The notes: a model not told the origin generated them from the letters alone. 10,857 nt of DNA from Lachnospiraceae bacterium (GCA_003520205.1 DOVG01000042.1:1-10857); one strand, 5' to 3'; positions 1 to 6,600 are shown, numbered from the stretch's first letter. Made by a program: numbers and translations.

Positions 1-651
1 CCTAATGGTGGAATAGTGATAGCTAATCCAAATGCACCTACCGGAATACTCATGGATAAAGAAAGTATTCGTGAAATCTTAGAATATAATAAGGACAGTA
101 TAGTAATTATCGATGAAGCATATATTGATTTTGCTGAAATAGAAGATTCATGTCTGGACTTTATAAATGAATTTGATAATCTGATAGTTGTAAGAACATT
201 CTCGAAATCCAGAAATCTCGCTGGACTTAGAGTGGGTTATGCAGTTGCGAATCCTGTACTTATAAAGTATCTTAATGACGTTAAATACTCATATAATTCT
301 TATACAATGAATCCATTTCAGATAGAATGTGGAAGCGCATCTGTAGAAGATGATTTTTATTTCAGAGAAACTATTGATAAGGTAAAAAAGACACGAACAT
401 ATACTGTTCAAAGACTTGAAGAACTTGGATTTAATATTCTTCCATCATCTACAAATTTTGTTTTTGCCGAACATAAAAGTGTTAAGGCAGCGGATATATT
501 TGAATATTTAAAGAAAAACAGTATTTACGTCCGCTATTTCAAACAGCCCAGAATTGATAATTTTTTAAGGATTTCAATTGGCACTGATGAAGAGATGGAT
601 AAAATGTTTGATATTCTAAAACCATTTCTTGACAAAGTGAGTGGTATCTAA
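1..651 (+). CDS. hisC: Histidinol-phosphate aminotransferase, 3' part (5' end cut by window edge)
   Basis: This is a PLP-dependent fold-type I aminotransferase that makes histidinol phosphate in cytoplasmic histidine biosynthesis. The reading frame is open from base 1, so the true start lies left of the window; 216 residues are visible and about 140 are missing judging from the usual length of about 350. Visible motifs are NPNAPTG near the left edge, the IIDEAYIDF strand bearing the PLP-contacting Asp, and SKSRNLAGLRVGY with the PLP lysine encoded at 205-207. The C-terminal domain has YVRYF and FLRISIGTDEEM, which match HisC better than the related cobalamin decarboxylase CobD. No other his gene follows, so it is either the last gene of its unit or a solitary hisC. 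I see no convincing terminator after it. The identification is firm; the operon context is unknown. Confidence 0.93.
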   Translation, partial: PNGGIVIANPNAPTGILMDKESIREILEYNKDSIVIIDEAYIDFAEIEDSCLDFINEFDNLIVVRTFSKSRNLAGLRVGYAVANPVLIKYLNDVKYSYNSYTMNPFQIECGSASVEDDFYFRETIDKVKKTRTYTVQRLEELGFNILPSSTNFVFAEHKSVKAADIFEYLKKNSIYVRYFKQPRIDNFLRISIGTDEEMDKMFDILKPFLDKVSGI

Positions 652-720
652 TATCATAAATTTACGTGCAATTCATCTTATTTCTAAATAATATGACTGG
701 TAGTATTTTTTCTTAATGTG

Positions 721-740
721 TTCCCTTAAATTGAAGGGAG
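721..740 (+). promoter_or_regulatory. Small hairpin enclosing the ribosome binding site of the DUF5688 gene
   Basis: TTCCCTT (721-727) can pair with AAGGGAG (734-740) around a 6-base loop: six Watson-Crick pairs plus one U-G pair at the base. The 3' arm contains the Shine-Dalgarno sequence of the gene starting at 747, so the folded form would hide it. The pairing is seen directly. A role in translational control is inference, because the stem is short and could melt easily. No recognisable riboswitch aptamer lies in the 95 bases upstream. Confidence 0.4.
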
Positions 741-746
741 AATAAT

Positions 747-1388
747 ATGCAAAAGAATAATATTACTACTGGTGAGAATTTTGATTCATTAATAACTGTC
801 CTTATGAATTACGACATTCATAAGGATGTTCTTTCAGAAACGCCTCACAGGCGTTTTCTTGATTTGGCTTTGGTTCCCGTTTATTTAAATGGTATAAGTG
901 ATGAAAAGGGGATTAGATTACTGACTGAAAAGGAAGACTCGCATTCATCTGGTAATGATGAATTCTTATTTAAACTGGGGGATCAGAATTATAAAAGAAT
1001 GATGGGATTAAAAGTTTTTTCTTTAAATGATTTTGTCAAATCAACTAATAATTCACTTTTTGAGGAAGATGGACCGGATATTTTATTTGAAAAAGAATTA
1101 GATGATATATATATCATAACAAATAAATATTTTTTGTTCGGTGCCAGGATAATGTATGATAAGGATTTTATGTTTAAAGTGGGGGAATTTCTTAAAGGAG
1201 ACTTTTATATAATTCCATCAAGTGTAAATGAGATACTTGTATTTTCAACAAAGTTTGCAGAAAGTATTGATTATTTAAAATGCATTATAAAAGAAGTGAA
1301 TGAATCTTGTCTGGAATCAACAGATCTTATTTTGTCTGATAATTTATACAGATATTACTGTGATAAACATGAAATATGTATTGAGTAA
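747..1388 (+). CDS. DUF5688 family protein, short form
   Basis: This 213-residue cytoplasmic protein has unknown function. It matches what I know of the DUF5688 family of Lachnospiraceae and related Clostridia. The matching blocks are PHRRFLDLALV at residues 33-43, YIITNKYFLFGA at 122-133, DFYIIPSSVNEILV at 152-165, KEVNES at 182-187 and LSDNLYRYY at 196-204. Typical members are roughly 300 residues or more and have an extra N-terminal region of about 100 residues that is absent here. The frame upstream of the ATG meets a stop (TGA at 732-734), so the short N-terminus is not a start-site error. The middle (about 64-120) is divergent. No signal peptide or membrane segment is visible. AGGGAG at 735-740 is the ribosome binding site and lies in a hairpin. 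Family assignment is from memory of its motifs; no function should be inferred. Confidence 0.8.
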   Translation: MQKNNITTGENFDSLITVLMNYDIHKDVLSETPHRRFLDLALVPVYLNGISDEKGIRLLTEKEDSHSSGNDEFLFKLGDQNYKRMMGLKVFSLNDFVKSTNNSLFEEDGPDILFEKELDDIYIITNKYFLFGARIMYDKDFMFKVGEFLKGDFYIIPSSVNEILVFSTKFAESIDYLKCIIKEVNESCLESTDLILSDNLYRYYCDKHEICIE

Positions 1389-1397
1389 CTGTAAAAA

Positions 1398-1425
1398 AGT
1401 TTACACTTGGGCAAAAGTGTAAATT
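1398..1425. promoter_or_regulatory. 11-bp dyad between the DUF5688 gene and the cold-shock promoter
   Basis: The core arms TTTACACTT (1400-1408) and AAGTGTAAA (1415-1423) are perfectly complementary over 9 bp with a 6-base spacer. A G-U and an A-U pair extend the stem to 11. On the + strand no T-run follows, but the 5' flank is A-rich (1393-1398), so on the - strand the stem is followed by six T. It may be an operator touching the -35 box at 1424, a weak end for the DUF5688 transcript, or a terminator for antisense transcription from the right. The sequence alone does not decide. Confidence 0.5.
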
Positions 1426-1452
1426 GACTTAACTGAACTAAAATACTAAAAT
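1424..1452 (+). promoter_or_regulatory. Sigma-A type promoter of the cold-shock gene
   Basis: TTGACT (1424-1429) and TAAAAT (1447-1452) are separated by 17 bases. The predicted transcription start near 1459 leaves a leader of only about 26 bases before the ATG at 1485, much shorter than the long cold-responsive leader of E. coli cspA. A 7-bp inverted repeat, AATCATT (1450-1456) with AATGATT (1466-1472), overlaps the -10 box and the start region. Confidence 0.7.
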
Positions 1453-1484
1453 CATTAAGATAGAAAATGATTGGAGGATTTGTC

Positions 1485-1688
1485 ATGGCAAAGGGCACTG
1501 TAAAATGGTTCAATAATCAAAAGGGTTATGGTTTTATAACTGACGAGGAAGGTAAGGACGTATTTGTTCATTTCTCAGGACTGAATATGGAAGGCTTTAA
1601 GACACTTAGTGAGGGTCAGGAGGTTGAGTTCAACCTTACTGAAGGAGATAAGGGTCCACAGGCAACTGATGTTACCGTTATAAAGTAA
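1485..1688 (+). CDS. csp: Cold-shock domain protein (CspA family)
   Basis: This 67-residue single-domain cold-shock protein is a small OB-fold RNA/ssDNA-binding protein that acts as an RNA chaperone in the cytoplasm. RNP1 is KGYGFI (residues 13-18) and RNP2 is VFVHF (26-30). The start GTVKWFN and the end GPQATDVTVI are canonical. I chose the ATG at 1485 because GGAGG (1473-1477) is 7 bases upstream and the protein then begins MAKGTVKWF, as family members do. An in-frame ATG at 1467 would add six residues and place the ribosome binding site inside the gene. It is monocistronic: it has its own promoter (1424-1452) and a terminator (1719-1752). The family has many paralogues, so the suffix letter cannot be set from here. 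Confidence 0.96.
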   Translation: MAKGTVKWFNNQKGYGFITDEEGKDVFVHFSGLNMEGFKTLSEGQEVEFNLTEGDKGPQATDVTVIK

Positions 1689-1718
1689 TTTTTATATTCA
1701 ACTATCAAATTATTTAGC

Positions 1719-1752
1719 AAGGGGCGAAAGGTATATCTTTCGCTCTTTTCTT
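1719..1752 (+). terminator. Intrinsic terminator after the cold-shock gene
   Basis: The stem GGCGAAAG (1723-1730) pairs with CTTTCGCT (1737-1744) around a GTATAT loop. Pairing extends outward to 1719/1748 with one G-U and otherwise good pairs. The T-rich run TCTTTTCTT follows. It cleanly separates the cold-shock gene from the TetR-led operon. Confidence 0.88.
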
Positions 1753-1778
1753 GATTATACACAGGAAATCTAAAATCG

Positions 1779-1794
1779 ATGTCCACCTCGACAT
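1779..1794. promoter_or_regulatory. Candidate operator dyad upstream of the TetR-gene promoter
   Basis: ATGTC (1779-1783) and GACAT (1790-1794) form a 5-bp inverted repeat with a 6-base centre. It ends six bases before the -35 box of the promoter driving the TetR-family gene. TetR proteins commonly repress their own promoters by binding short palindromes of about this size. The arms are short and there is no second copy in the window, so this is a weak candidate. Confidence 0.3.
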
Positions 1795-1800
1795 AGCCCA

Positions 1801-1829
1801 TTGACAAAGATAGCAAATATTTATACAAT
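1801..1829 (+). promoter_or_regulatory. Strong sigma-A type promoter of the tetR-rarA-efflux operon
   Basis: A perfect -35 TTGACA (1801-1806) and a -10 TACAAT (1824-1829) are spaced by 17 bases. The predicted start is near 1836, giving a leader of about 33 bases with AAGGAGGT at 1854-1861. I see no comparably good promoter or terminator between here and 9466, so it may drive all eight genes to the permease. Confidence 0.8.
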
Positions 1830-1868
1830 TACTTTATGGGTTTTAAGTATTATAAGGAGGTAAATTAA

Positions 1869-2459
1869 GTGACGGAGGAGTTTATATCTGTACAAGATAG
1901 AATTATTTCGGCATCTATAGATATTGTAAGTGATGCAGGGCTTGCTTCTTTAAATTACAGAAACATTTCACTTAAAACCAATATCAGTGAGGATATGCTA
2001 TATAAATATTATTCAAGTACTGATGAGATTTTAGTTGATATAGTTAATTCATATTTTAAATTTGATAAAAGTATTATTAAGACGATTGATTCTAAAGAAT
2101 CTACTTATGTAGAAAAGATTGGTTTTTATATAGATTCATTCAGTTCTTATTATAATAGCTATTATAGTCTTTCTGCTATAATGCTTCAGATGGAAGAGCT
2201 GCTTCATAATACTTATACCAGAGAAATTGTTGAAAGCTATTATTTGTTCAGAAGACAGTATTTTGTTGATTTATTTGAAAATGCAATTAAAAATAAAGAG
2301 ATAGTAAACTGTTTTACAGCTGAACAACTGGCTGATCAGCTTCTGGGGTATACAAGATCGTGCTTTTTTAACAGAAGAGTTATGACATATAAGAAATCTA
2401 TAAAAGAAGAACTTATGTCATTTTATAAAACATGGATTAATACATTAAAGGTAATATAA
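1869..2459 (+). CDS. TetR/AcrR-family transcriptional regulator
   Basis: This 196-residue DNA-binding repressor is of TetR type. The N-terminal three-helix domain is at about residues 8-58. It shows RIISASIDIVSDAG (helix 1), a helix-turn-helix around 28-50 (SLNYRNISLKTNISEDMLYKYY) in which the YKYY ending is typical, and then DEILVDIVNSYF. The remaining residues form the helical ligand-binding and dimer domain, which is too divergent to name a ligand. Translation starts at GTG 1869, placed 8 bases after AAGGAGGT, and no better ATG exists. It is the first gene after a strong promoter and is followed 13 bases later by a receiver protein. The efflux genes further down make it a plausible drug- or envelope-stress-sensing local repressor; the target is inferred, not shown. 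Confidence 0.88.
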   Translation: MTEEFISVQDRIISASIDIVSDAGLASLNYRNISLKTNISEDMLYKYYSSTDEILVDIVNSYFKFDKSIIKTIDSKESTYVEKIGFYIDSFSSYYNSYYSLSAIMLQMEELLHNTYTREIVESYYLFRRQYFVDLFENAIKNKEIVNCFTAEQLADQLLGYTRSCFFNRRVMTYKKSIKEELMSFYKTWINTLKVI

Positions 2460-2472
2460 CGGAGGTAAACTC

Positions 2473-2862
2473 ATGAGGGTTCTAATCGCTGAGGACGATA
2501 TTGCAAGTGGAAAATTTTTATCAAAGCTTCTTTCAAGATATGGAGAGGTTGTTCTTTCAACAGACGGAATAGAAGCAGTTGATGAATTTGTCAAATCTGT
2601 AACTGAAGGAAAAGAATTTGATCTTGTTTGTCTGGATATAATGATGCCGAGAATAGATGGGTATAAAGCACTTCAGTCTATAAGAGACGCTGAAAGAAAG
2701 CTGGGCATACCACGTATATCAAGATGTAAAGTTGTAATGATTTCTGCTCTGGACGAAGATTTTGATGCTTCGTATGCAAGCAATGATTATGATGATTATA
2801 TTTGTAAGCCGATTGATATAGTTAAATTTGATAATATTATCAAGAAGCTTGGATTGATTTGA
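2473..2862 (+). CDS. Stand-alone CheY-like response regulator receiver
   Basis: This 129-residue single receiver domain has no output domain. Catalytic features are intact: the acidic pair D8/D9, phospho-acceptor D55 in LVCLDIMMPRIDG, S91 at the switch Thr/Ser position (MISALD), Y109 at the aromatic switch position and K112 in CKP. It should therefore be phosphorylatable and would act through protein contacts. No histidine kinase or phosphotransfer protein lies in the window, so it is an orphan here. An inserted stretch (RDAERKLGIPRISRCK, 71-86) before the fourth strand resembles receivers of hybrid kinases. Its ribosome binding site CGGAGG is just after the TetR stop, and only 7 bases separate it from rarA. 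Co-expression with TetR and rarA is strongly suggested; its partner is unknown. Confidence 0.9.
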   Translation: MRVLIAEDDIASGKFLSKLLSRYGEVVLSTDGIEAVDEFVKSVTEGKEFDLVCLDIMMPRIDGYKALQSIRDAERKLGIPRISRCKVVMISALDEDFDASYASNDYDDYICKPIDIVKFDNIIKKLGLI

Positions 2863-2869
2863 GGAAATA

Positions 2870-4201
2870 ATGGATCTTTTTGATTATATGAGACAAGAGG
2901 AGCAGAAGAAGGAAGCTCCTCTTGCTAGTCGTTTACGTCCTAAAACAATAGATGAAGTAGTTGGTCAGGAACATATCATTGGTCCCGGAAAACTTCTTTA
3001 CAGAGCTATTAAAGCTGATAAACTAAGTTCTATAATATTCTATGGTCCACCCGGTACGGGGAAGACCACTCTTGCAATGGTTATTGCCAATACAACAAGT
3101 GCTGCTTTCGAAGAACTTAATGCTTCTACATCAGGAAAGAAAGATATGGAAGCTGTGATAGAAAAAGCAGAGCAGAATCTTGGTATGTATGGTAAAAAGA
3201 CCATTCTTTTTATTGATGAGATTCATCGGTTTAATAAATCACAACAGGACTTTCTGCTTCCATATGTAGAAAAAGGAGTTGTGATACTGATAGGTGCTAC
3301 TACCGAAAATCCTTTTTTTGAAGTAAATAGTGCTCTTGTTTCCAGATCTAATATATTTAAGCTGGAGCCGCTTAATGCTGTAAATATTAAAACACTACTT
3401 GAGAGAGCTGTATACGATAAAGAAAAAGGTATGGGAAGCTTTAATGCTGAAATAACAGATGAAGCTTTGGATTTTCTTGCTGATATGGCTGAAGGAGATG
3501 CGAGAAAAGCATTAAATGCAGTTGAACTTGGAATACTTTCTACTGAAAGAAATTCTGAAGGCAAGATAGTGATAGATCTGGAAGTTGCGGAGGAATGCAT
3601 ACAGAGAAGGGCTATCAGATATGATAAGAATGGTGATAATCATTATGATGTTATATCTGCATTTATCAAATCAATGAGAGGGTCTGATCCTGATGCTGTT
3701 TTATATTATCTTGCCAAAATGCTTTATGGTGGAGAGGATATAAAATTCATTGCAAGAAGAATTATGATTTGTGCTTCGGAAGACGTTGGTAACGCAGATC
3801 CAAGGGCACTTCTTGTTGCTGTCGCAGCAGCTCAGGCTGTAGAACGAGTTGGTCTTCCTGAATCGCAGATAATTCTTGCTCATGCTGCGACATACGTTGC
3901 TTTGGCACCTAAGAGTAATTCTGTTGTAAATGGAATATTTGCTGCGAATGAAGCAGTTAAGAAATATTCAAATGCAGAAGTGCCGCCACACTTAAGAGAT
4001 GCTCATTACCATGGTAGTGAAGAACTTGGGGTTGTAGGATATAAATATGCACATGACTATCCTGAACACTATGTCAGGCAGCAGTATCTTCCTGACGATC
4101 TTCTGGATGAACATTTCTATATATCGGGAAATAATGGTTATGAAAAGCAGATAAATGAGTGGATGAAGCATTTAAAGGAATTAAATGATGAAAAAGAATA
4201 A
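2870..4201 (+). CDS. rarA: Replication-associated recombination protein A (MgsA/RarA AAA+ ATPase)
   Basis: This 443-residue cytoplasmic AAA+ ATPase belongs to the RarA/Mgs1/WRNIP1 family, a clamp-loader relative that acts on stalled or gapped replication forks and interacts with SSB. The short SSB/DNA-binding N-terminus (MDLFDYM) is followed by PLASRLRP and VVGQEHIIG. Walker A GPPGTGKT is at residues 59-66, Walker B ILFIDEIH at 112-119, sensor 1 GATTENP at 142-148, and an arginine-finger region SALVSRS at 154-160. The C-terminal half has the family block around YDKNGDNHYDVISAFIKS, RRIMICASEDVGNADP and HYHGSEELG. The length is normal. GAGGAA at 2861-2866 overlaps the stop of the receiver gene and serves the ATG at 2870. 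The last 17 bases overlap the next gene. It is housekeeping by family, so its position in an efflux operon is unusual. Confidence 0.96.
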   Translation: MDLFDYMRQEEQKKEAPLASRLRPKTIDEVVGQEHIIGPGKLLYRAIKADKLSSIIFYGPPGTGKTTLAMVIANTTSAAFEELNASTSGKKDMEAVIEKAEQNLGMYGKKTILFIDEIHRFNKSQQDFLLPYVEKGVVILIGATTENPFFEVNSALVSRSNIFKLEPLNAVNIKTLLERAVYDKEKGMGSFNAEITDEALDFLADMAEGDARKALNAVELGILSTERNSEGKIVIDLEVAEECIQRRAIRYDKNGDNHYDVISAFIKSMRGSDPDAVLYYLAKMLYGGEDIKFIARRIMICASEDVGNADPRALLVAVAAAQAVERVGLPESQIILAHAATYVALAPKSNSVVNGIFAANEAVKKYSNAEVPPHLRDAHYHGSEELGVVGYKYAHDYPEHYVRQQYLPDDLLDEHFYISGNNGYEKQINEWMKHLKELNDEKE

Positions 4202-4397
4202 TAAAAGTAGTATAATGCGTAGGGTTTTGGCAAGTATTTTACTCATAATATATTTATTTATCATAATCGGATTTATATATATGATAATAATTGGAAGCAA
4301 GTATATTTTTTCGATGCTTTTTATTGTTATTATATACCCCGTAATTATATATATATTTATCTGGTTAAAAAAAGTTTTTGATAGAAAAGAGGAATAA
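4185..4397 (+). CDS. Small two-helix membrane protein, function unknown
   Basis: This is a 70-residue hydrophobic protein. A basic N-terminus (KKNNKSS, then RR at 12-13) precedes a membrane helix at about 14-37 and a second at about 40-61. A charged tail (KKVFDRKEE) follows. Positive charges at both ends suggest that both termini are cytoplasmic. The start overlaps rarA by 17 bases. AAAGGAA (4174-4180) precedes two adjacent ATG codons (4185 and 4188); the second has the better spacing, so the protein may have 69 residues. It ends 2 bases before adaptor 1, consistent with translational coupling. I recognise no family. Its position suggests an accessory subunit or assembly factor of the exporter, but this is inference only. 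Confidence 0.8.
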   Translation: MMKKNNKSSIMRRVLASILLIIYLFIIIGFIYMIIIGSKYIFSMLFIVIIYPVIIYIFIWLKKVFDRKEE

Positions 4398-4399
4398 CT

Positions 4400-5890
4400 A
4401 TGAAAAAAGGGACAGTTATAGCTGTCATAATCATAAGTCTGGCAGTTATTGGAGGTATTGTTGGTGCTATATTCTTCCTGCGAAAAAGAAGTATGGGAGG
4501 ATTTGACAAGAATATTGTTTATGTTGAATCGGTAAGATCAATAAATGGCCTTCCAATAGGTAACTCAAGCAGATTTATGGGTATAGTTGAATCCCAGGAG
4601 TCAAAAGGTGTAAATAAGGATTCAGGAAAAACAGTTAAAGAGGTTTATGTTAAGGTTGGAGATGTTGTTAAAAAGGGCGACAAGCTCTTTGCTTATGATA
4701 CAACTCAGATGGAAATGAACCTCGAACAGTTAAATATTGATAGAACAGGTATTGTTAATAATATAGAAAGTCTTAATACTTCACTTAATGATTATTCGAC
4801 TCAGCGTGATAAAGCAAAAGATCAGGATGATATTTTAAGTTATACTTCACAGATTAACAGTACTAATTCTTCTATAAAAGAAGCGGAATATGATCTTTCT
4901 GTTAAAGATCTTGAGATAAAAAAACAGCAGGAAGCTATTGAGAAGGCAGTGGTTACTTCTCCAATGAACGGAATAGTTAAAACTGCCGGAACAGCAGATG
5001 CGGATTCAAGCTCTGATGAAGATACGGATGTAGATATGGATATGGATATGGATTCTGATGTTGATGATATGATGAATTCGGATATGTATAATACTGAAGA
5101 AGATTCCACATCCAATGCTTTTATCACTATTATCGCAGAAGGCGATTATAGGATAAAGGGTATTACAGATGAAATGAATATACATAGTTTTACTTCCGGA
5201 ACTAAAGTTGTTTTACGTTCAAGAACAGATGAAAGTGTAACCTGGAATGGAAAGGTTGCAAAGGTTGATATGGAGCCAAAGACAAGTAATAGTCAAAGTG
5301 ATTATTATGATTATGGAGAATCTTCATCTAACTATAATTTCTATGTTACTCCTGAATCAACTGATACAATGATTCTTGGACAGCATCTTTTTATTGAGCT
5401 TGATTATGGACAGGGAGAAAAGGTTGAGGGTATTCAGCTTCCAGCATATTATGTTGTTCAGGAAGAACAGGGACAATATGTATGGAAAAGAGGAGAAGAT
5501 GGAAATATAGTAAAAGCTTTAGTTACTCTTGGAGAGCTTGATGAAGAAAAAAATACATATGAAATAAAGAGTGGTCTTTCGCTTGATGATTATGTGGCTT
5601 ATCCTGATGAAACTATACAAGAAGGAGATCCTACAACAACAAATATTGAGGATTTACCTGAAGAAGAGGATGATGAATCTGGAGAATTTGAAGAATCAGA
5701 TGAGTCAGACTTTACTGATGATTCTTCAGATGATGAATCTTTTGAGGTGGGACTTCCTGATGATATGGAAGATACTATTCCGAGCGAACTCGATGATAGT
5801 TTTGACGATTCTATGACAGATGATATGGAAGAAGTGTCTGATCCTGGTCAGTCTATAGATAGTCCGGATGATCAAAGTGAAGACGAGTAG
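4400..5890 (+). CDS. HlyD/MacA-like membrane fusion (adaptor) protein 1 with acidic insert and tail
   Basis: This 496-residue extracytoplasmic adaptor of an ABC exporter has a signal-anchor helix at residues 5-27 followed by RKR. The first lipoyl half is around 71-100 (KEVYVKVGDVVKKGDKLFAYD). A coiled-coil hairpin spans about 101-182, and the second lipoyl half is VVTSPMNGIVKTAG (184-197). A beta-barrel region follows at about 240-295, then a membrane-proximal domain (YYVVQEEQGQYVW, GLSLDDYVAYP). Two segments are unusual. One is an Asp/Met/Ser insert at about 200-238 in the lipoyl loop. The other is a C-terminal tail (417-496) in which 40 of 80 residues are Asp or Glu. No Lys or Arg occurs after residue 390. 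AGAGGAA just before the stop of the small protein is its ribosome binding site. The family is clear; the exported substrate is unknown. Confidence 0.88.
   Translation: MKKGTVIAVIIISLAVIGGIVGAIFFLRKRSMGGFDKNIVYVESVRSINGLPIGNSSRFMGIVESQESKGVNKDSGKTVKEVYVKVGDVVKKGDKLFAYDTTQMEMNLEQLNIDRTGIVNNIESLNTSLNDYSTQRDKAKDQDDILSYTSQINSTNSSIKEAEYDLSVKDLEIKKQQEAIEKAVVTSPMNGIVKTAGTADADSSSDEDTDVDMDMDMDSDVDDMMNSDMYNTEEDSTSNAFITIIAEGDYRIKGITDEMNIHSFTSGTKVVLRSRTDESVTWNGKVAKVDMEPKTSNSQSDYYDYGESSSNYNFYVTPESTDTMILGQHLFIELDYGQGEKVEGIQLPAYYVVQEEQGQYVWKRGEDGNIVKALVTLGELDEEKNTYEIKSGLSLDDYVAYPDETIQEGDPTTTNIEDLPEEEDDESGEFEESDESDFTDDSSDDESFEVGLPDDMEDTIPSELDDSFDDSMTDDMEEVSDPGQSIDSPDDQSEDE
5033..5050 (+). repeat. Triple in-frame GATATG hexamer in adaptor 1
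   Basis: Three perfect copies of GATATG encode Asp-Met pairs in the acidic lipoyl-loop insert. The unit is a multiple of three, so copy-number change would lengthen or shorten the acidic loop without breaking the frame. Confidence 0.75.
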
Positions 5891-5901
5891 GAGGAAAAAA
5901 G

Positions 5902-6600
5902 ATGCTTCTACTTCAAATGGAACATATATATAAGACATATGCTCAGGGTACTTTTGATGTTCCTGCTCTTACAGATATCAATCTATCTATAGAACAGGGA
6001 GAATATGTTGCCATTATGGGACCTTCAGGATCAGGCAAATCAACATTGATGAATATAATCGGATGTTTGGATAAGCCGACGGAGGGAAAGGTATATCTTA
6101 ATGGAAATGATATCGGAGCTATGAATGATCGTAGACTTTCAGATATCCGTAATAAAGAAATCGGATTTGTTTTCCAGAATTTCAATCTTATGCCTAGGCA
6201 GAGTGCTTTACAAAATGTTGAGCTTCCGCTCCAGTATGCTCATGTCCCAAGAAAAGAGAGACGTAAGCTATGTGAGGATGCTCTTATTAAGGTTGGTCTG
6301 GAGGATAGAATGCTTTTTAAGGCTACTCAGCTTTCGGGTGGTCAGAAACAGAGAGTTGCTATAGCAAGAGCTATGGTTAATAAACCAAGTATTCTTCTTG
6401 CCGATGAGCCTACAGGAGCACTTGATTCAAAGTCCGGTATTCAGGTTATGGAGATATTTAAACAGCTTCATAATGAAGGCTCTACAATTATAATGATTAC
6501 TCATGCCGAAGAGATAGCTCTTCATGCAAATCGTATAATTAAAATTTTCGATGGTGAGATAAAAAGTGATGAATTAAATATGGGAGGTAATGAAGTATGA
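5902..6600 (+). CDS. ABC transporter ATP-binding protein (MacB/LolD type)
   Basis: This 232-residue cytoplasmic nucleotide-binding subunit powers the MacB-type permease encoded at 8159-9466. All motifs are present: Walker A GPSGSGKST (residues 40-48), Q-loop Q92 in FVFQNF, signature LSGGQ (144-148), Walker B ILLADE (164-169), D-loop ALD (173-175) and H-loop H201 in ITH. The spacing and the phrases MNIIGCLDKPTEG and DEPTGALDS are typical of the LolD/MacB/FtsE group, which works with FtsX-fold permeases as mechanotransmitters or exporters. AGGAGG (5889-5894) overlaps the stop of adaptor 1 and is 7 bases before the ATG. The stop overlaps the start of adaptor 2 in an ATGA arrangement, so the two are translationally coupled. 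The subunit role is firm; the substrate is unknown. Confidence 0.97.
   Translation: MLLLQMEHIYKTYAQGTFDVPALTDINLSIEQGEYVAIMGPSGSGKSTLMNIIGCLDKPTEGKVYLNGNDIGAMNDRRLSDIRNKEIGFVFQNFNLMPRQSALQNVELPLQYAHVPRKERRKLCEDALIKVGLEDRMLFKATQLSGGQKQRVAIARAMVNKPSILLADEPTGALDSKSGIQVMEIFKQLHNEGSTIIMITHAEEIALHANRIIKIFDGEIKSDELNMGGNEV

Noticed and set aside
661..690. TTTACG...TAAATA as a promoter of the DUF5688 gene
   Set aside because: Spacing is 18 and both boxes are poor. In such AT-rich DNA this match is expected by chance.
685..714. AT-rich stem followed by T-run after hisC as a terminator
   Set aside because: The pairing is only A-U/G-U with a mismatch and would be very weak, so I do not call it.
1459..1484. 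Long cold-sensing leader RNA for the cold-shock gene
   Set aside because: The predicted leader is only about 26 bases, too short for the E. coli-type thermosensor.
1616..1828. 70-codon open frame on the - strand across the end of the cold-shock gene
   Set aside because: It covers the csp coding end, the csp terminator and the TetR-operon promoter region. It has no ribosome binding site and no protein-like motif.
3223..3883. Two - strand open frames inside rarA
   Set aside because: Both lie wholly within a well-conserved AAA+ gene and show Ser/Thr-rich shadow composition with no start signals.
5571..5816. + strand open frame rich in Met, Leu and Ile within the adaptor 1 tail
   Set aside because: It is the +1 shadow of the GAT/GAA-rich acidic tail, and no ribosome binding site fits.
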